DNA from: an uncultured Clostridia bacterium
Lineage (GTDB): Bacteria; Bacillota; Clostridia; Oscillospirales; Acutalibacteraceae
Direction: 5' to 3'
NCBI GenBank assembly: GCA_937895645.1
Contig: CALBKQ010000013.1
Coordinates: 1-9,827, forward strand
Length of the DNA stretch: 9,827 bases
In this document: piece after piece, positions 1 through 5,778 of the stretch
How the letters are laid out: every line of letters begins with the position of its first letter
How positions within the stretch are numbered: position 1 is the stretch's first letter
Translations under genes and position numbers: made by a program
Notes under the pieces: model-generated
Database searches by the model: none
What the model was told of the DNA's origin: nothing
What the model saw: only the letters and a program-made list of their open reading frames with translations

Positions 1-719
1 TCTATTATGCTTTGATTATCTTTTGAATATGAATTAGCTGATGCATATGTTACAACATCTGAATATAATTCATTTCGATATGATGCGAATTCTTCTTCAC
101 GAGTTGGAAGTGCATTTACTAAAGCTTTGGCTTTATCTATAATTTGATCAACTTCAATATTAGTTTTAGCACTTTCTAATTCTTCTGATAATTTTTCCGA
201 TTTATATGAAATAAAACTTCCTTCTAATTTTACAAATGGCAAACAATATTCAGATAAAACAGGCAGTGCTGCAACAGCACGGGCAGTGGAAAAATCAAAC
301 TGTTCACGATATTTTTGGAGTTGTGCTGCTTCTTCTGCTCTCATGTGTAAGATTTCACCCTGTACCCCACACTCATTAAGTACATTTTCAATAAAGCCTA
401 ATTTCTTCTTTGTACTGTCAAGAAAAGTCATTTGAATATCAGGACGGGTAAGTTTAAGCACTAATCCTGGAAAGCCTGCACCTGTGCCAACATCAATAAT
501 CTTTGCTTTTTCTGGAATGTCAACATATTTGAAAATTGCAAGACAATCAGCAAAGTGCTTTACTGTTACGTCATCAGGCTCTTTAATTGCAGTAAGATTA
601 AAACTTTTATTTGTTTCAATAAGCATTTCTGCAAATTTTTCAAGACGATTAAAAGCATCTTCATCAACTAAAACATCAAAATTTTTTATTGTAGAATAAA
701 ATAAATCTTTATTTAACAT
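1..719 (-). CDS. rsmG: 16S rRNA (guanine-527-N7) methyltransferase RsmG, 3' end outside window, atypical C-terminal region
   Basis: SAM-dependent methyltransferase that makes m7G527 in 16S rRNA of the small ribosomal subunit. Reading from the ATG at 717-719, residues 37-60 match the family N-terminal region (NLTAI, then KHFADCL for the usual RHFxDSL). The SAM-binding motif DVGTGAGFPG is at 76-85, an acidic loop LDSTKKK is at 100-106, and the family motif STARAVAAL is at 144-152. Similarity continues through EELESAK at about 179-185. After about residue 190 the usual RsmG tail (xLP..R.. ..K, then TPKKYPRKAGTP) is missing. Instead the frame stays open to the window edge (239 codons, no stop) and reads like a helical extracellular repeat, with DKAKALVNALPT as a landmark. 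It starts 8 nt after the mnmG stop, so the two are probably co-transcribed. The methyltransferase call is firm; the tail is either a fusion or an assembly artefact. Confidence 0.88.
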   Translation of the reverse strand, partial: MLNKDLFYSTIKNFDVLVDEDAFNRLEKFAEMLIETNKSFNLTAIKEPDDVTVKHFADCLAIFKYVDIPEKAKIIDVGTGAGFPGLVLKLTRPDIQMTFLDSTKKKLGFIENVLNECGVQGEILHMRAEEAAQLQKYREQFDFSTARAVAALPVLSEYCLPFVKLEGSFISYKSEKLSEELESAKTNIEVDQIIDKAKALVNALPTREEEFASYRNELYSDVVTYASANSYSKDNQSII

Positions 720-727
720 ATTAAAAC

Positions 728-2599
728 CTATTTTCTTTCGTTTTTACTTAAATGAATAAGCAATACTGAAATATCTGATGGTGAAACACCACTGATTCGT
801 GATGCCTGACCTACACTTTCAGGACGCACCTTTTTAAGTTTTTCCCTTGCTTCAAGACGAAGTGAATAAACATCATCATAATCAATGTCGGCAGGTATTT
901 TTTTGACTTCAAGTCTTCTCATTTCGTCAACCTTTGCTTGTTGACGCTTAATGTAACCCTCATATTTCAAATCAATTTCAACTTGCTCAAAAACATCTTT
1001 TGGTAATTCTGGTCGTGTTTTGTCGAATGGTGTAAGACATTCATAGTCAAGTTGCGGACGTTTAATAAGTTCCGCCAAACGAATACCTGTTTTCATTGGG
1101 GCTGTTTCACGTGAAACAAACACCTCATTAATTTCTGGGGAGGGGGCAATAGTTACACTTTCAACCCTTTCACGCTCTTGTTCTATGAGTTCAAGCTTTT
1201 TCTTAAACTTGTTATATCTTTCTTCACTTATAAGTCCGATTTCATAACCGTATTCTGTAAGACGAATATCAGCATTGTCCTGACGAAGTAAAAGTCTGTA
1301 TTCACTACGGGATGTCATCATTCTGTAAGGGTCAGAACAGCCCTTTGTAACAAGGTCATCAATAAGAGTACCTATATATGAACTTGCACGGTCAAGTATA
1401 AATGGTTCTTTGCCCTGAATTTTACGAACTGCATTAACACCTGCAATAAGACCTTGTGCAGCAGCTTCTTCATAACCTGATGAACCATTGAACTGACCTG
1501 CGCCAAATAATCCGTCTATATCATTAAACTCAAGAGATGCTTTAAGTGCCAATGGGTCAACACAATCATACTCAATAGCATAAGCAGTTCTCATAACCTC
1601 AACATTTTCAAGACCCTTAATGCTACGCAAAAATTTAAGTTGAACATCTTCGGGAAGTGAAGATGACATACCTTGAAGATACAACTCTTCTGTATCAAGA
1701 CCACAAGGCTCAATAAAAAGTTGATGTCTTTCTTTTTCTTCAAAACGAACAATTTTATCTTCAATACTTGGACAATATCTTGGGCCTACACCCTCGATTT
1801 TGCCTGAATAGAGAGGGGAGCGGTGAATATTTTCAAGTATAATACGCTTTGTTTCTTCGTTTGTATATGTAATATGGCAAACTTCTTTATTCTCAGGCAA
1901 GATTTCAGTTTCATAGGAAAATGGTACAACTTGTTCATCACCCTCTTGCACTTCAAGTTGAGAAAAATCAACACTGCGTCTATTAACTCTTGACGGAGTA
2001 CCTGTTTTGAATCTGCGAAGTGGAATATTCATTTTATAAAGTGCCTGTGAAAGACGAGTTGCAGGGAACATTCCGTCAGGGCCACTTTCAAAAGAAACAT
2101 CACCAATATAAATACGGCCACCTAAAAATGTTCCTGTTGCAATTACTACTGCTTTTGCTGTATAGATTGCCTCCAGATTTGTTTTAAGATAGAAAATCCC
2201 ATCCTTTTTATAAAGGTCGACGATTTCTGCCTGTTTCATATCGAGATTTTCTTGTTTTTCAAGAGTATGTTTCATATATTTTGCGTAATCGCGACGGTCA
2301 ATCTGTGCACGTAAAGAATGTACTGCAGGACCTTTGCCACGATTAAGCATTCTTGTTTGTATGGAATTTTTATCAGCAGCTTTACCCATTTCACCGCCAA
2401 GTGCATCAATTTCACGGACAAGATGACCTTTTGAAGTACCACCGATTGATGGGTTACAAGGAAGATTGCCCACCCAGTCCATATTAATTGTAAAAATGAT
2501 GGTTGACGCACCAAGACGCGCAGATGCAAGTGCCGCTTCAATTCCTGCATGACCGGCACCAATAACTGCTATATCATATTCTTTTGCAAAATATTCCAT
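728..2599 (-). CDS. mnmG: tRNA uridine-5-carboxymethylaminomethyl modification enzyme MnmG (GidA)
   Basis: FAD-dependent subunit that, with the GTPase MnmE, installs the (carboxymethyl)aminomethyl group on C5 of wobble U34 in certain tRNAs. The chosen start gives 623 residues, normal for the family (about 620-630). Visible motifs are the dinucleotide-binding GAGHAG at 14-19, the first catalytic-type cysteine in LPCNPSIGG (C48), the second in RYCPSIEDK (C276), the signature GAGQFNGSSGYEEAAAQG, and the C-terminal GQASRISGVSPSDISVLL that contacts MnmE. The frame stays open upstream to 2644, but the ATG at 2597-2599 is preferred. It has AAGGA about 9 nt upstream and the protein then begins as in homologues. 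The longer start would put the N-terminus inside the terminator hairpin. A perfect parS site lies within codons 494-499 (FVSRET). mnmE is not adjacent. Confidence 0.97.
   Translation of the reverse strand: MEYFAKEYDIAVIGAGHAGIEAALASARLGASTIIFTINMDWVGNLPCNPSIGGTSKGHLVREIDALGGEMGKAADKNSIQTRMLNRGKGPAVHSLRAQIDRRDYAKYMKHTLEKQENLDMKQAEIVDLYKKDGIFYLKTNLEAIYTAKAVVIATGTFLGGRIYIGDVSFESGPDGMFPATRLSQALYKMNIPLRRFKTGTPSRVNRRSVDFSQLEVQEGDEQVVPFSYETEILPENKEVCHITYTNEETKRIILENIHRSPLYSGKIEGVGPRYCPSIEDKIVRFEEKERHQLFIEPCGLDTEELYLQGMSSSLPEDVQLKFLRSIKGLENVEVMRTAYAIEYDCVDPLALKASLEFNDIDGLFGAGQFNGSSGYEEAAAQGLIAGVNAVRKIQGKEPFILDRASSYIGTLIDDLVTKGCSDPYRMMTSRSEYRLLLRQDNADIRLTEYGYEIGLISEERYNKFKKKLELIEQERERVESVTIAPSPEINEVFVSRETAPMKTGIRLAELIKRPQLDYECLTPFDKTRPELPKDVFEQVEIDLKYEGYIKRQQAKVDEMRRLEVKKIPADIDYDDVYSLRLEAREKLKKVRPESVGQASRISGVSPSDISVLLIHLSKNERK
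1103..1118. promoter_or_regulatory. parS site (ParB/Spo0J binding palindrome) inside mnmG
   Basis: The sequence TGTTTCACGTGAAACA is a perfect 16-bp palindrome identical to the canonical bacterial parS consensus. ParB (Spo0J) loads on such sites and organises origin segregation and SMC loading. It lies about 4.7 kb from dnaA, where origin-proximal parS sites are expected, and it encodes FVSRET in MnmG. The match is seen directly; use by a ParB is inferred, because no parA/parB gene is in the window. Confidence 0.92.
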
Positions 2600-2614
2600 A
2601 ATATCAATTCCTTG

Positions 2615-2652
2615 AAAAAAATCGGCGATAAGTATTCCTACCACCGCCGATT
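2615..2652 (-). terminator. Intrinsic terminator after khpB, upstream of mnmG
   Basis: On the minus strand AATCGGCG (2652 to 2645) pairs perfectly with CGCCGATT (2627 to 2620). The stem can extend by four more pairs (GTGG with TTAT, three of them G-U) to leave a 9-nt loop. A run of seven T follows and overlaps the stem base (2621 to 2615). The hairpin begins 5 nt past the khpB stop and ends 15 nt before the mnmG start. It should end most rpmH-operon transcripts, leaving mnmG-rsmG to read-through or to a promoter I could not identify. Confidence 0.85.
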
Positions 2653-2657
2653 ATCAA

Positions 2658-3617
2658 TTATTCTTCTGTAGTTGAAGTAGTTGAACGGATTTCTACTTTA
2701 CCGTAAGTGTGAGCTCCGTCAATATCACTTTTTGGTGCTCTGTCCGGAGAAATTTCTGGCTTATAAGCTTCTTTTCTCTCGCGTCTGCCACCATTTCTGT
2801 TGTTTCTGCTACGGCCACCGTTATTTCTTGCACCTTCAACAGGTGAAATAACAACGCGTCTGTCAAGGTCTGAACCTACTGAATGAGATATTGCACCCTC
2901 TACATCCTGAACAGCTGTGTGGATGATTCTTCTCTCATAAGGATTCATTGGTTCAAGTGAAATATTTCTGCCTTGACGAACTGCTCTCATAGCAGTTTTT
3001 CTTGCAAGAATCTGAAGAGTTTCTTCACGCTTTGCACGGTAGTTACCAACATTGATAGCTACTCTCTTATAACTCTGGTTGCCCTTGTTTGCCATCATTC
3101 TTGCAAGATATTGGATAGCATCAAGTGTTTCACCACGTTTACCGATAATAATACCGTAATCGTCACCACAGTCAAGTTCAAAGTAAATCTCTTCTTCATT
3201 AGACATTTCTTTGATTTCGCACTCGCTCATACCAAGTCCCATAACAATAGACTTAATATAATCTGCAGTTTCTTTGTAAAGATTTGTTTCTTCTAAAGGA
3301 AGTTCAGGAGCTTCCACTTTTGGTTCAACCTTTGGTGCTACCTTTTCTTCTTTTTTATTTTCAACCTTTTTTACAGGTTTTTTATCGTTTTTCTTATTGT
3401 TTGGTTTATTCTGTTTCTTTTCAGGTTTTGGGTCTGCAACTTCTGTTATAACTTTAACTTTTGCAGGATTACCTCCGAAAAGACCGAGGATTTTCTTTGT
3501 AGGTGTCTGAATAACTTCTACATTGAAATCATCAAAGTCACTGATGCCGAGTTCAAGCATAGCAGCGGCTTTTGCCTCGTCAACCGTATTACCGGTTCCG
3601 ATTGCCTCTTTAATCAT
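2658..3617 (-). CDS. khpB: RNA-binding protein KhpB (Jag/EloR): Jag-N, KH and R3H domains
   Basis: Cytoplasmic RNA-binding protein which in other Firmicutes pairs with KhpA and affects cell elongation and division. The 319 residues show a Jag-N domain at about 1-57 (MIKEAIGTGNTVDEA, then KKILGLFGG). A low-complexity Lys/Pro/Glu/Asn linker follows at about 60-110, then a type-II KH domain at about 112-195 with the GxxG loop GKRG at 159-162. The R3H domain spans about 200-258, with R229/R230 and H233 in PYERRIIH. A polar tail rich in Arg/Asn/Gly ends in Ser/Thr/Glu. The ATG is preceded by GAGGTG about 8 nt upstream, and the TGA stop of yidC lies within this ribosome-binding site, suggesting translational coupling. 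It is the last gene before the terminator. Confidence 0.95.
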   Translation of the reverse strand: MIKEAIGTGNTVDEAKAAAMLELGISDFDDFNVEVIQTPTKKILGLFGGNPAKVKVITEVADPKPEKKQNKPNNKKNDKKPVKKVENKKEEKVAPKVEPKVEAPELPLEETNLYKETADYIKSIVMGLGMSECEIKEMSNEEEIYFELDCGDDYGIIIGKRGETLDAIQYLARMMANKGNQSYKRVAINVGNYRAKREETLQILARKTAMRAVRQGRNISLEPMNPYERRIIHTAVQDVEGAISHSVGSDLDRRVVISPVEGARNNGGRSRNNRNGGRRERKEAYKPEISPDRAPKSDIDGAHTYGKVEIRSTTSTTEE

Positions 3618-3627
3618 TATTTACACC

Positions 3628-4608
3628 TCAGTTATTATCGTCTTCATTCAATGTTTCTGCAACATTTTTGAATATTTTTTCTCTCGCTCTGCGGTTGATT
3701 GTTTCTTCAACCATTGTTTTTGCAAGTACTTTTTTAGGTGAGAATACCTTGTTCATAATAAGCATCTGAATAAATGAGAGCACGCTTGAAAGAATGATAT
3801 AAACACCAACACTTGCAGGGAATAAGAATGAGAAATAAATACTCATTGCAGGTGTCATAAGTGACATACAACCCATACTTGGATTTTTTGCCATTTCAGG
3901 ATTTGTCTTTTTCTGTCTTAACCATGTATAAAGACCCATCATAAGTGATGTTACACCTGTAAGAATAGGAATGAGCCACAATAAATCCCAACCCATATCT
4001 GTTGAAGGTGTTCTTGAAAGGTCAACTCCAAAAAGAGTAAAGTTTTCAACAAAATTATCAATTTTTGATACTACTTCAGCAGGAACATTTGACAAGTCAA
4101 GTTTATCAAAATGTTCAATAGCTAAAAGTTCAATTCTGTATTCTGCATTACTTGTGTTACCTTTTGCATTTGTTACAAGTTCTTTGTATTCAGGTAAAAG
4201 TCTTGCAGCAGATTTAATTGCTTCAAGTGCTGTTCCTTTAATATTAAGCACATAAGACAATATTTTGTAGTTTACAAAATAAACGCCCATCATAACAGGT
4301 AACTGAATAAGCATACCTGAACAACCGCCGGTCATTGATGAATAACCTTCTTTTGCATAAAGTTCATTCATCGCTTCGTTCATTTTTTGCTGATTACCTG
4401 CGTATTTTTCTCTTATTCTTTTGATTTTTGGTTGCATTCTCTGGGTCTTAACCATACCCTTTTGTTGCTTTATCGAGGACGGAAGTAATACAAGCTTAAC
4501 GCAAAGTGTCATTAGCAACAAAGATAAAATGTAGTTATCACTGAGTTCATAGAAAAATCCTATGAGATAACCGAATGGGATTGAAAATACTTCTCTGATA
4601 AAATCCAT
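3628..4608 (-). CDS. yidC: Membrane protein insertase YidC/OxaI
   Basis: Inserts and folds membrane proteins, alone or with SecYEG. It has 326 residues from the ATG at 4606-4608, which sits 5 nt after a GGAGG. An in-frame TTG at 4620 is part of that ribosome-binding site and is not a credible start. Segment by segment: a first membrane helix at about 25-44 (NYILSLLLMTLCVKLVLLP) and a cytoplasmic basic coiled-coil hairpin at about 47-85. A second helix near 98-120 (SGMLIQLPVMMGVYFVNY) is followed by a large outside loop at about 121-205. Three further helices lie in 207-290, and the tail is charged. Lys38 occupies the place of the conserved groove Arg of other YidC proteins, keeping the positive charge. 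There is no lipobox, unlike Bacillus SpoIIIJ. The gene lies 24 nt after yidD. Confidence 0.96.
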   Translation of the reverse strand: MDFIREVFSIPFGYLIGFFYELSDNYILSLLLMTLCVKLVLLPSSIKQQKGMVKTQRMQPKIKRIREKYAGNQQKMNEAMNELYAKEGYSSMTGGCSGMLIQLPVMMGVYFVNYKILSYVLNIKGTALEAIKSAARLLPEYKELVTNAKGNTSNAEYRIELLAIEHFDKLDLSNVPAEVVSKIDNFVENFTLFGVDLSRTPSTDMGWDLLWLIPILTGVTSLMMGLYTWLRQKKTNPEMAKNPSMGCMSLMTPAMSIYFSFLFPASVGVYIILSSVLSFIQMLIMNKVFSPKKVLAKTMVEETINRRAREKIFKNVAETLNEDDNN

Positions 4609-4632
4609 TTTGTCCTCCAATTTTTAAGGAAC

Positions 4633-4860
4633 TCATTTTTTTTGTTTTTTCTCGGGTACAGGGTCATACCCTCCCGGAAAAAGAATGTTACACCGTAACA
4701 GTCTTGACAGAGCCAGTAGAGAGCCTTTGAAAACTCCAAATCTTTCTACTGCTTCTACAGCATATTGTGAGCAGGTTGGGTAATAACGACAGCGTGCAGG
4801 AAAAAGTGGTGATATTTTTCTTTGATAAAATCTGATTATTTTAATTATCAGTTGTTTCAT
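4633..4860 (-). CDS. yidD: Membrane protein insertion efficiency factor YidD
   Basis: Small membrane-associated protein (75 residues) that assists YidC-dependent insertion. It begins with an amphipathic N-terminal helix (KQLIIKIIRFYQRKISPLF). The family signature RCRYYPTCSQYA follows at about 23-34 with both cysteines (C24, C30), then the conserved GGYDPVP near 63-69. The ATG at 4858-4860 is preferred because AGGTG lies 6 nt upstream. A GTG at 4867-4869, also in frame, belongs to that ribosome-binding site. The start overlaps the end of rnpA by 20 nt in another frame, so translation is probably coupled. Its place between rnpA and yidC is the standard arrangement. Confidence 0.95.
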   Translation of the reverse strand: MKQLIIKIIRFYQRKISPLFPARCRYYPTCSQYAVEAVERFGVFKGSLLALSRLLRCNILFPGGYDPVPEKKQKK

Positions 4861-5191
4861 CAATAACACCTGCTTGTTTTAATTGCGAATACATTATGTT
4901 AGTCAAATCAGTACTTTTTATGTACTTTGTTTTTGACCTCGCCACAAAAACAATATCATAATTTCCTTGAATTTTACTTTCAAGATTATTGTAAGCCACA
5001 CGAATAACACGTCTTGCACGGTTTCGCTCAACTGCATTACCAATCTTTTTTGATGTAGTTATTCCTACACGACAAATTCCCGCACGGTTTTTTAATACAT
5101 AAGAAACCAGTGCAGGAGCCTGAAATGATTTTCCTTTGCCGTAAGTTCTACGGAAATCACAGTTACTTTTAATTGTTACTGTACGTTTCAA
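4841..5191 (-). CDS. rnpA: Ribonuclease P protein component RnpA, TTG start
   Basis: Protein subunit of RNase P, which with its RNA subunit removes 5' leaders from tRNA precursors. The 116 residues match the family length. The N-terminus has the usual KRTVTIKSNCDFRRTYGKGKS pattern, and the RNR signature NAVERNRARRVIR is at 52-64. The start codon is TTG (5191 to 5189): no in-frame ATG or GTG lies nearby, and the protein begins exactly as homologues do. The ribosome-binding site is weak (only GGG about 8 nt upstream), so expression may be low or coupled to rpmH, whose stop lies 22 nt upstream. The end overlaps yidD by 20 nt. Confidence 0.95.
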   Translation of the reverse strand: MKRTVTIKSNCDFRRTYGKGKSFQAPALVSYVLKNRAGICRVGITTSKKIGNAVERNRARRVIRVAYNNLESKIQGNYDIVFVARSKTKYIKSTDLTNIMYSQLKQAGVIDETTDN

Positions 5192-5213
5192 TTTTTTTAC
5201 CCAATTGACAAAA

Positions 5214-5348
5214 TTAGTATGTCAACTGCTTTCTGCCCTTTGCTCTTCTACGGGCAAGTACCTTTCTGCCGTTTCTGTCAGACATTCTCTTACGGAAGCC
5301 GTGTTCCATCTTACGATGACGCTTTTTTGGCTGATAAGTTCTTTTCAT
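5214..5348 (-). CDS. rpmH: 50S ribosomal protein L34
   Basis: Protein of the large ribosomal subunit. The 44 codons read MKRTYQPKKRHRKMEHGFR and continue to RRRAKGRKQLTY, a nearly invariant sequence and the normal length for L34. It is extremely basic. GGAGGAG lies about 6 nt before the ATG, a strong ribosome-binding site. It is the first gene of the minus-strand unit and sits behind a consensus promoter, in line with high expression. GC content is visibly higher than in the flanking intergenic DNA. Confidence 0.98.
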   Translation of the reverse strand: MKRTYQPKKRHRKMEHGFRKRMSDRNGRKVLARRRAKGRKQLTY

Positions 5349-5405
5349 TTTTACTCCTCCGTTTCATTATTTAGTCACACATTGTAAAAATATCTGCGGA
5401 TAGAC

Positions 5406-5434
5406 ATTATATTAAATTTTTGTCAAATTGTCAA
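5406..5434 (-). promoter_or_regulatory. rpmH operon promoter
   Basis: On the minus strand TTGACA (5434 to 5429) is followed by exactly 17 bp and TATAAT (5411 to 5406), a full match to the sigma-A/sigma-70 consensus. A second TTGACA copy lies 8 bp further in (5426 to 5421), at a spacing unsuitable for this -10. Transcription should start near 5399, giving a leader of about 50 nt before rpmH. It diverges from the dnaA promoter. Confidence 0.9.
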
Positions 5435-5493
5435 TCTTAAAAATTTTTATGTGTTTTTTCAATATATACATAGTTTTTTGAAAAACAAAAAAG

Positions 5494-5502
5494 TTTTCAA
5501 CA
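5494..5502 (+). promoter_or_regulatory. Putative DnaA box (TTTTCAACA)
   Basis: Differs from consensus TTATCCACA at two positions (3 and 6) but is identical to a 9-mer at 7122-7130 in the dnaA-dnaN gap. That repetition is the main support. A TTTTCGACT inverse match lies at 5518-5526. Confidence 0.4.
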
Positions 5503-5574
5503 ATATATTGTGTTTTTAGTCGAAAAATGTTCAAAAAAATATTTTTACATTTTTTTATTTTTGAAAAAATGCAC

Positions 5575-5615
5575 TATTATATATTATATATACTATATAT
5601 ATTTATTTATTTTTT
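5575..5615. other. A/T-only tract upstream of dnaA
   Basis: Forty-one bases with a single C, mostly alternating TA (TATATTATATATA type). Such DNA melts easily and may help strand opening or form curved/UP-like DNA above the dnaA promoter. No DnaA-trio is seen beside it, so I do not regard it as the main unwinding element. Confidence 0.45.
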
Positions 5616-5628
5616 CATATAAAATACA

Positions 5629-5657
5629 TTGAAATCCTTGAAAAAGTGTGCTAAAAT
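5629..5657 (+). promoter_or_regulatory. dnaA promoter
   Basis: TTGAAA (5629-5634), a 17-bp spacer and TAAAAT (5652-5657), with TGC directly before the -10, making it an extended -10 promoter. Transcription should start near 5664, leaving a leader of about 115 nt before dnaA. Confidence 0.75.
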
Positions 5658-5673
5658 TGATTATATATGAAAG

Positions 5674-5723
5674 TAGCGTCCTACACGCTAAAAACTATAA
5701 AACGCAAAATAGGGCAGTTTTTA
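5674..5723 (+). promoter_or_regulatory. Structured dnaA leader: two overlapping inverted repeats
   Basis: TAGCGT (5674-5679) pairs with ACGCTA (5685-5690) around a 5-nt loop. TAAAAACT (5689-5696) can pair with AGTTTTTA (5716-5723). The two elements share bases 5689-5690. They lie about 10-60 nt into the predicted dnaA transcript. A role in controlling dnaA expression is possible but unproven. I do not recognise a known riboswitch. Confidence 0.4.
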
Positions 5724-5778
5724 TTGAAAATAAAGCATTTTTCTATTTTTACATAATTTTTATGAAAGGATGATGAAA

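Larger units (their letters stand above)
5349..5778. other. rpmH-dnaA intergenic region, part of the origin area
   Basis: This 430-bp gap has no gene. It holds the divergent rpmH and dnaA promoters and a DnaA-box-like TTTTCAACA at 5494-5502. A weaker inverted match AGTCGAAAA is at 5518-5526. A tract at 5575-5615 is A/T except for one C, and an inverted-repeat leader precedes dnaA. Genes diverge from here on both sides. In bipartite Firmicute origins the corresponding region carries DnaA-box clusters. Canonical TTATCCACA boxes are not seen. Confidence 0.6.

Noticed and set aside
2600..2644. Longer MnmG start adding 15 residues (MVGILIADFFQGIDI)
   Set aside because: It would start inside the terminator hairpin, lacks a ribosome-binding site at usual spacing, and homologues begin near MEYFAKEYDIAVIGAG. 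The ATG at 2599 has AAGGA.
2973..3296. Plus-strand open frame opposite khpB
   Set aside because: Cys/Phe/Ser-rich translation typical of the antisense of a Lys/Glu-rich gene, with no ribosome-binding site and no recognisable family. The same holds for the frames opposite yidC (3971-4255), rsmG (484-699), rpmH (5205-5387) and dnaN (7720-7983, minus strand).
4609..4620. TTG start for YidC four codons upstream
   Set aside because: The TTG is part of the TTGGAGGA ribosome-binding site itself. The ATG at 4608 follows it at proper distance.
5762..5773. Mini-ORF ATG-AAA-GGA-TGA just before dnaA
   Set aside because: It contains the dnaA ribosome-binding site and has none of its own. More likely a by-product of the AAAGGATGATG sequence than a coupled leader peptide.
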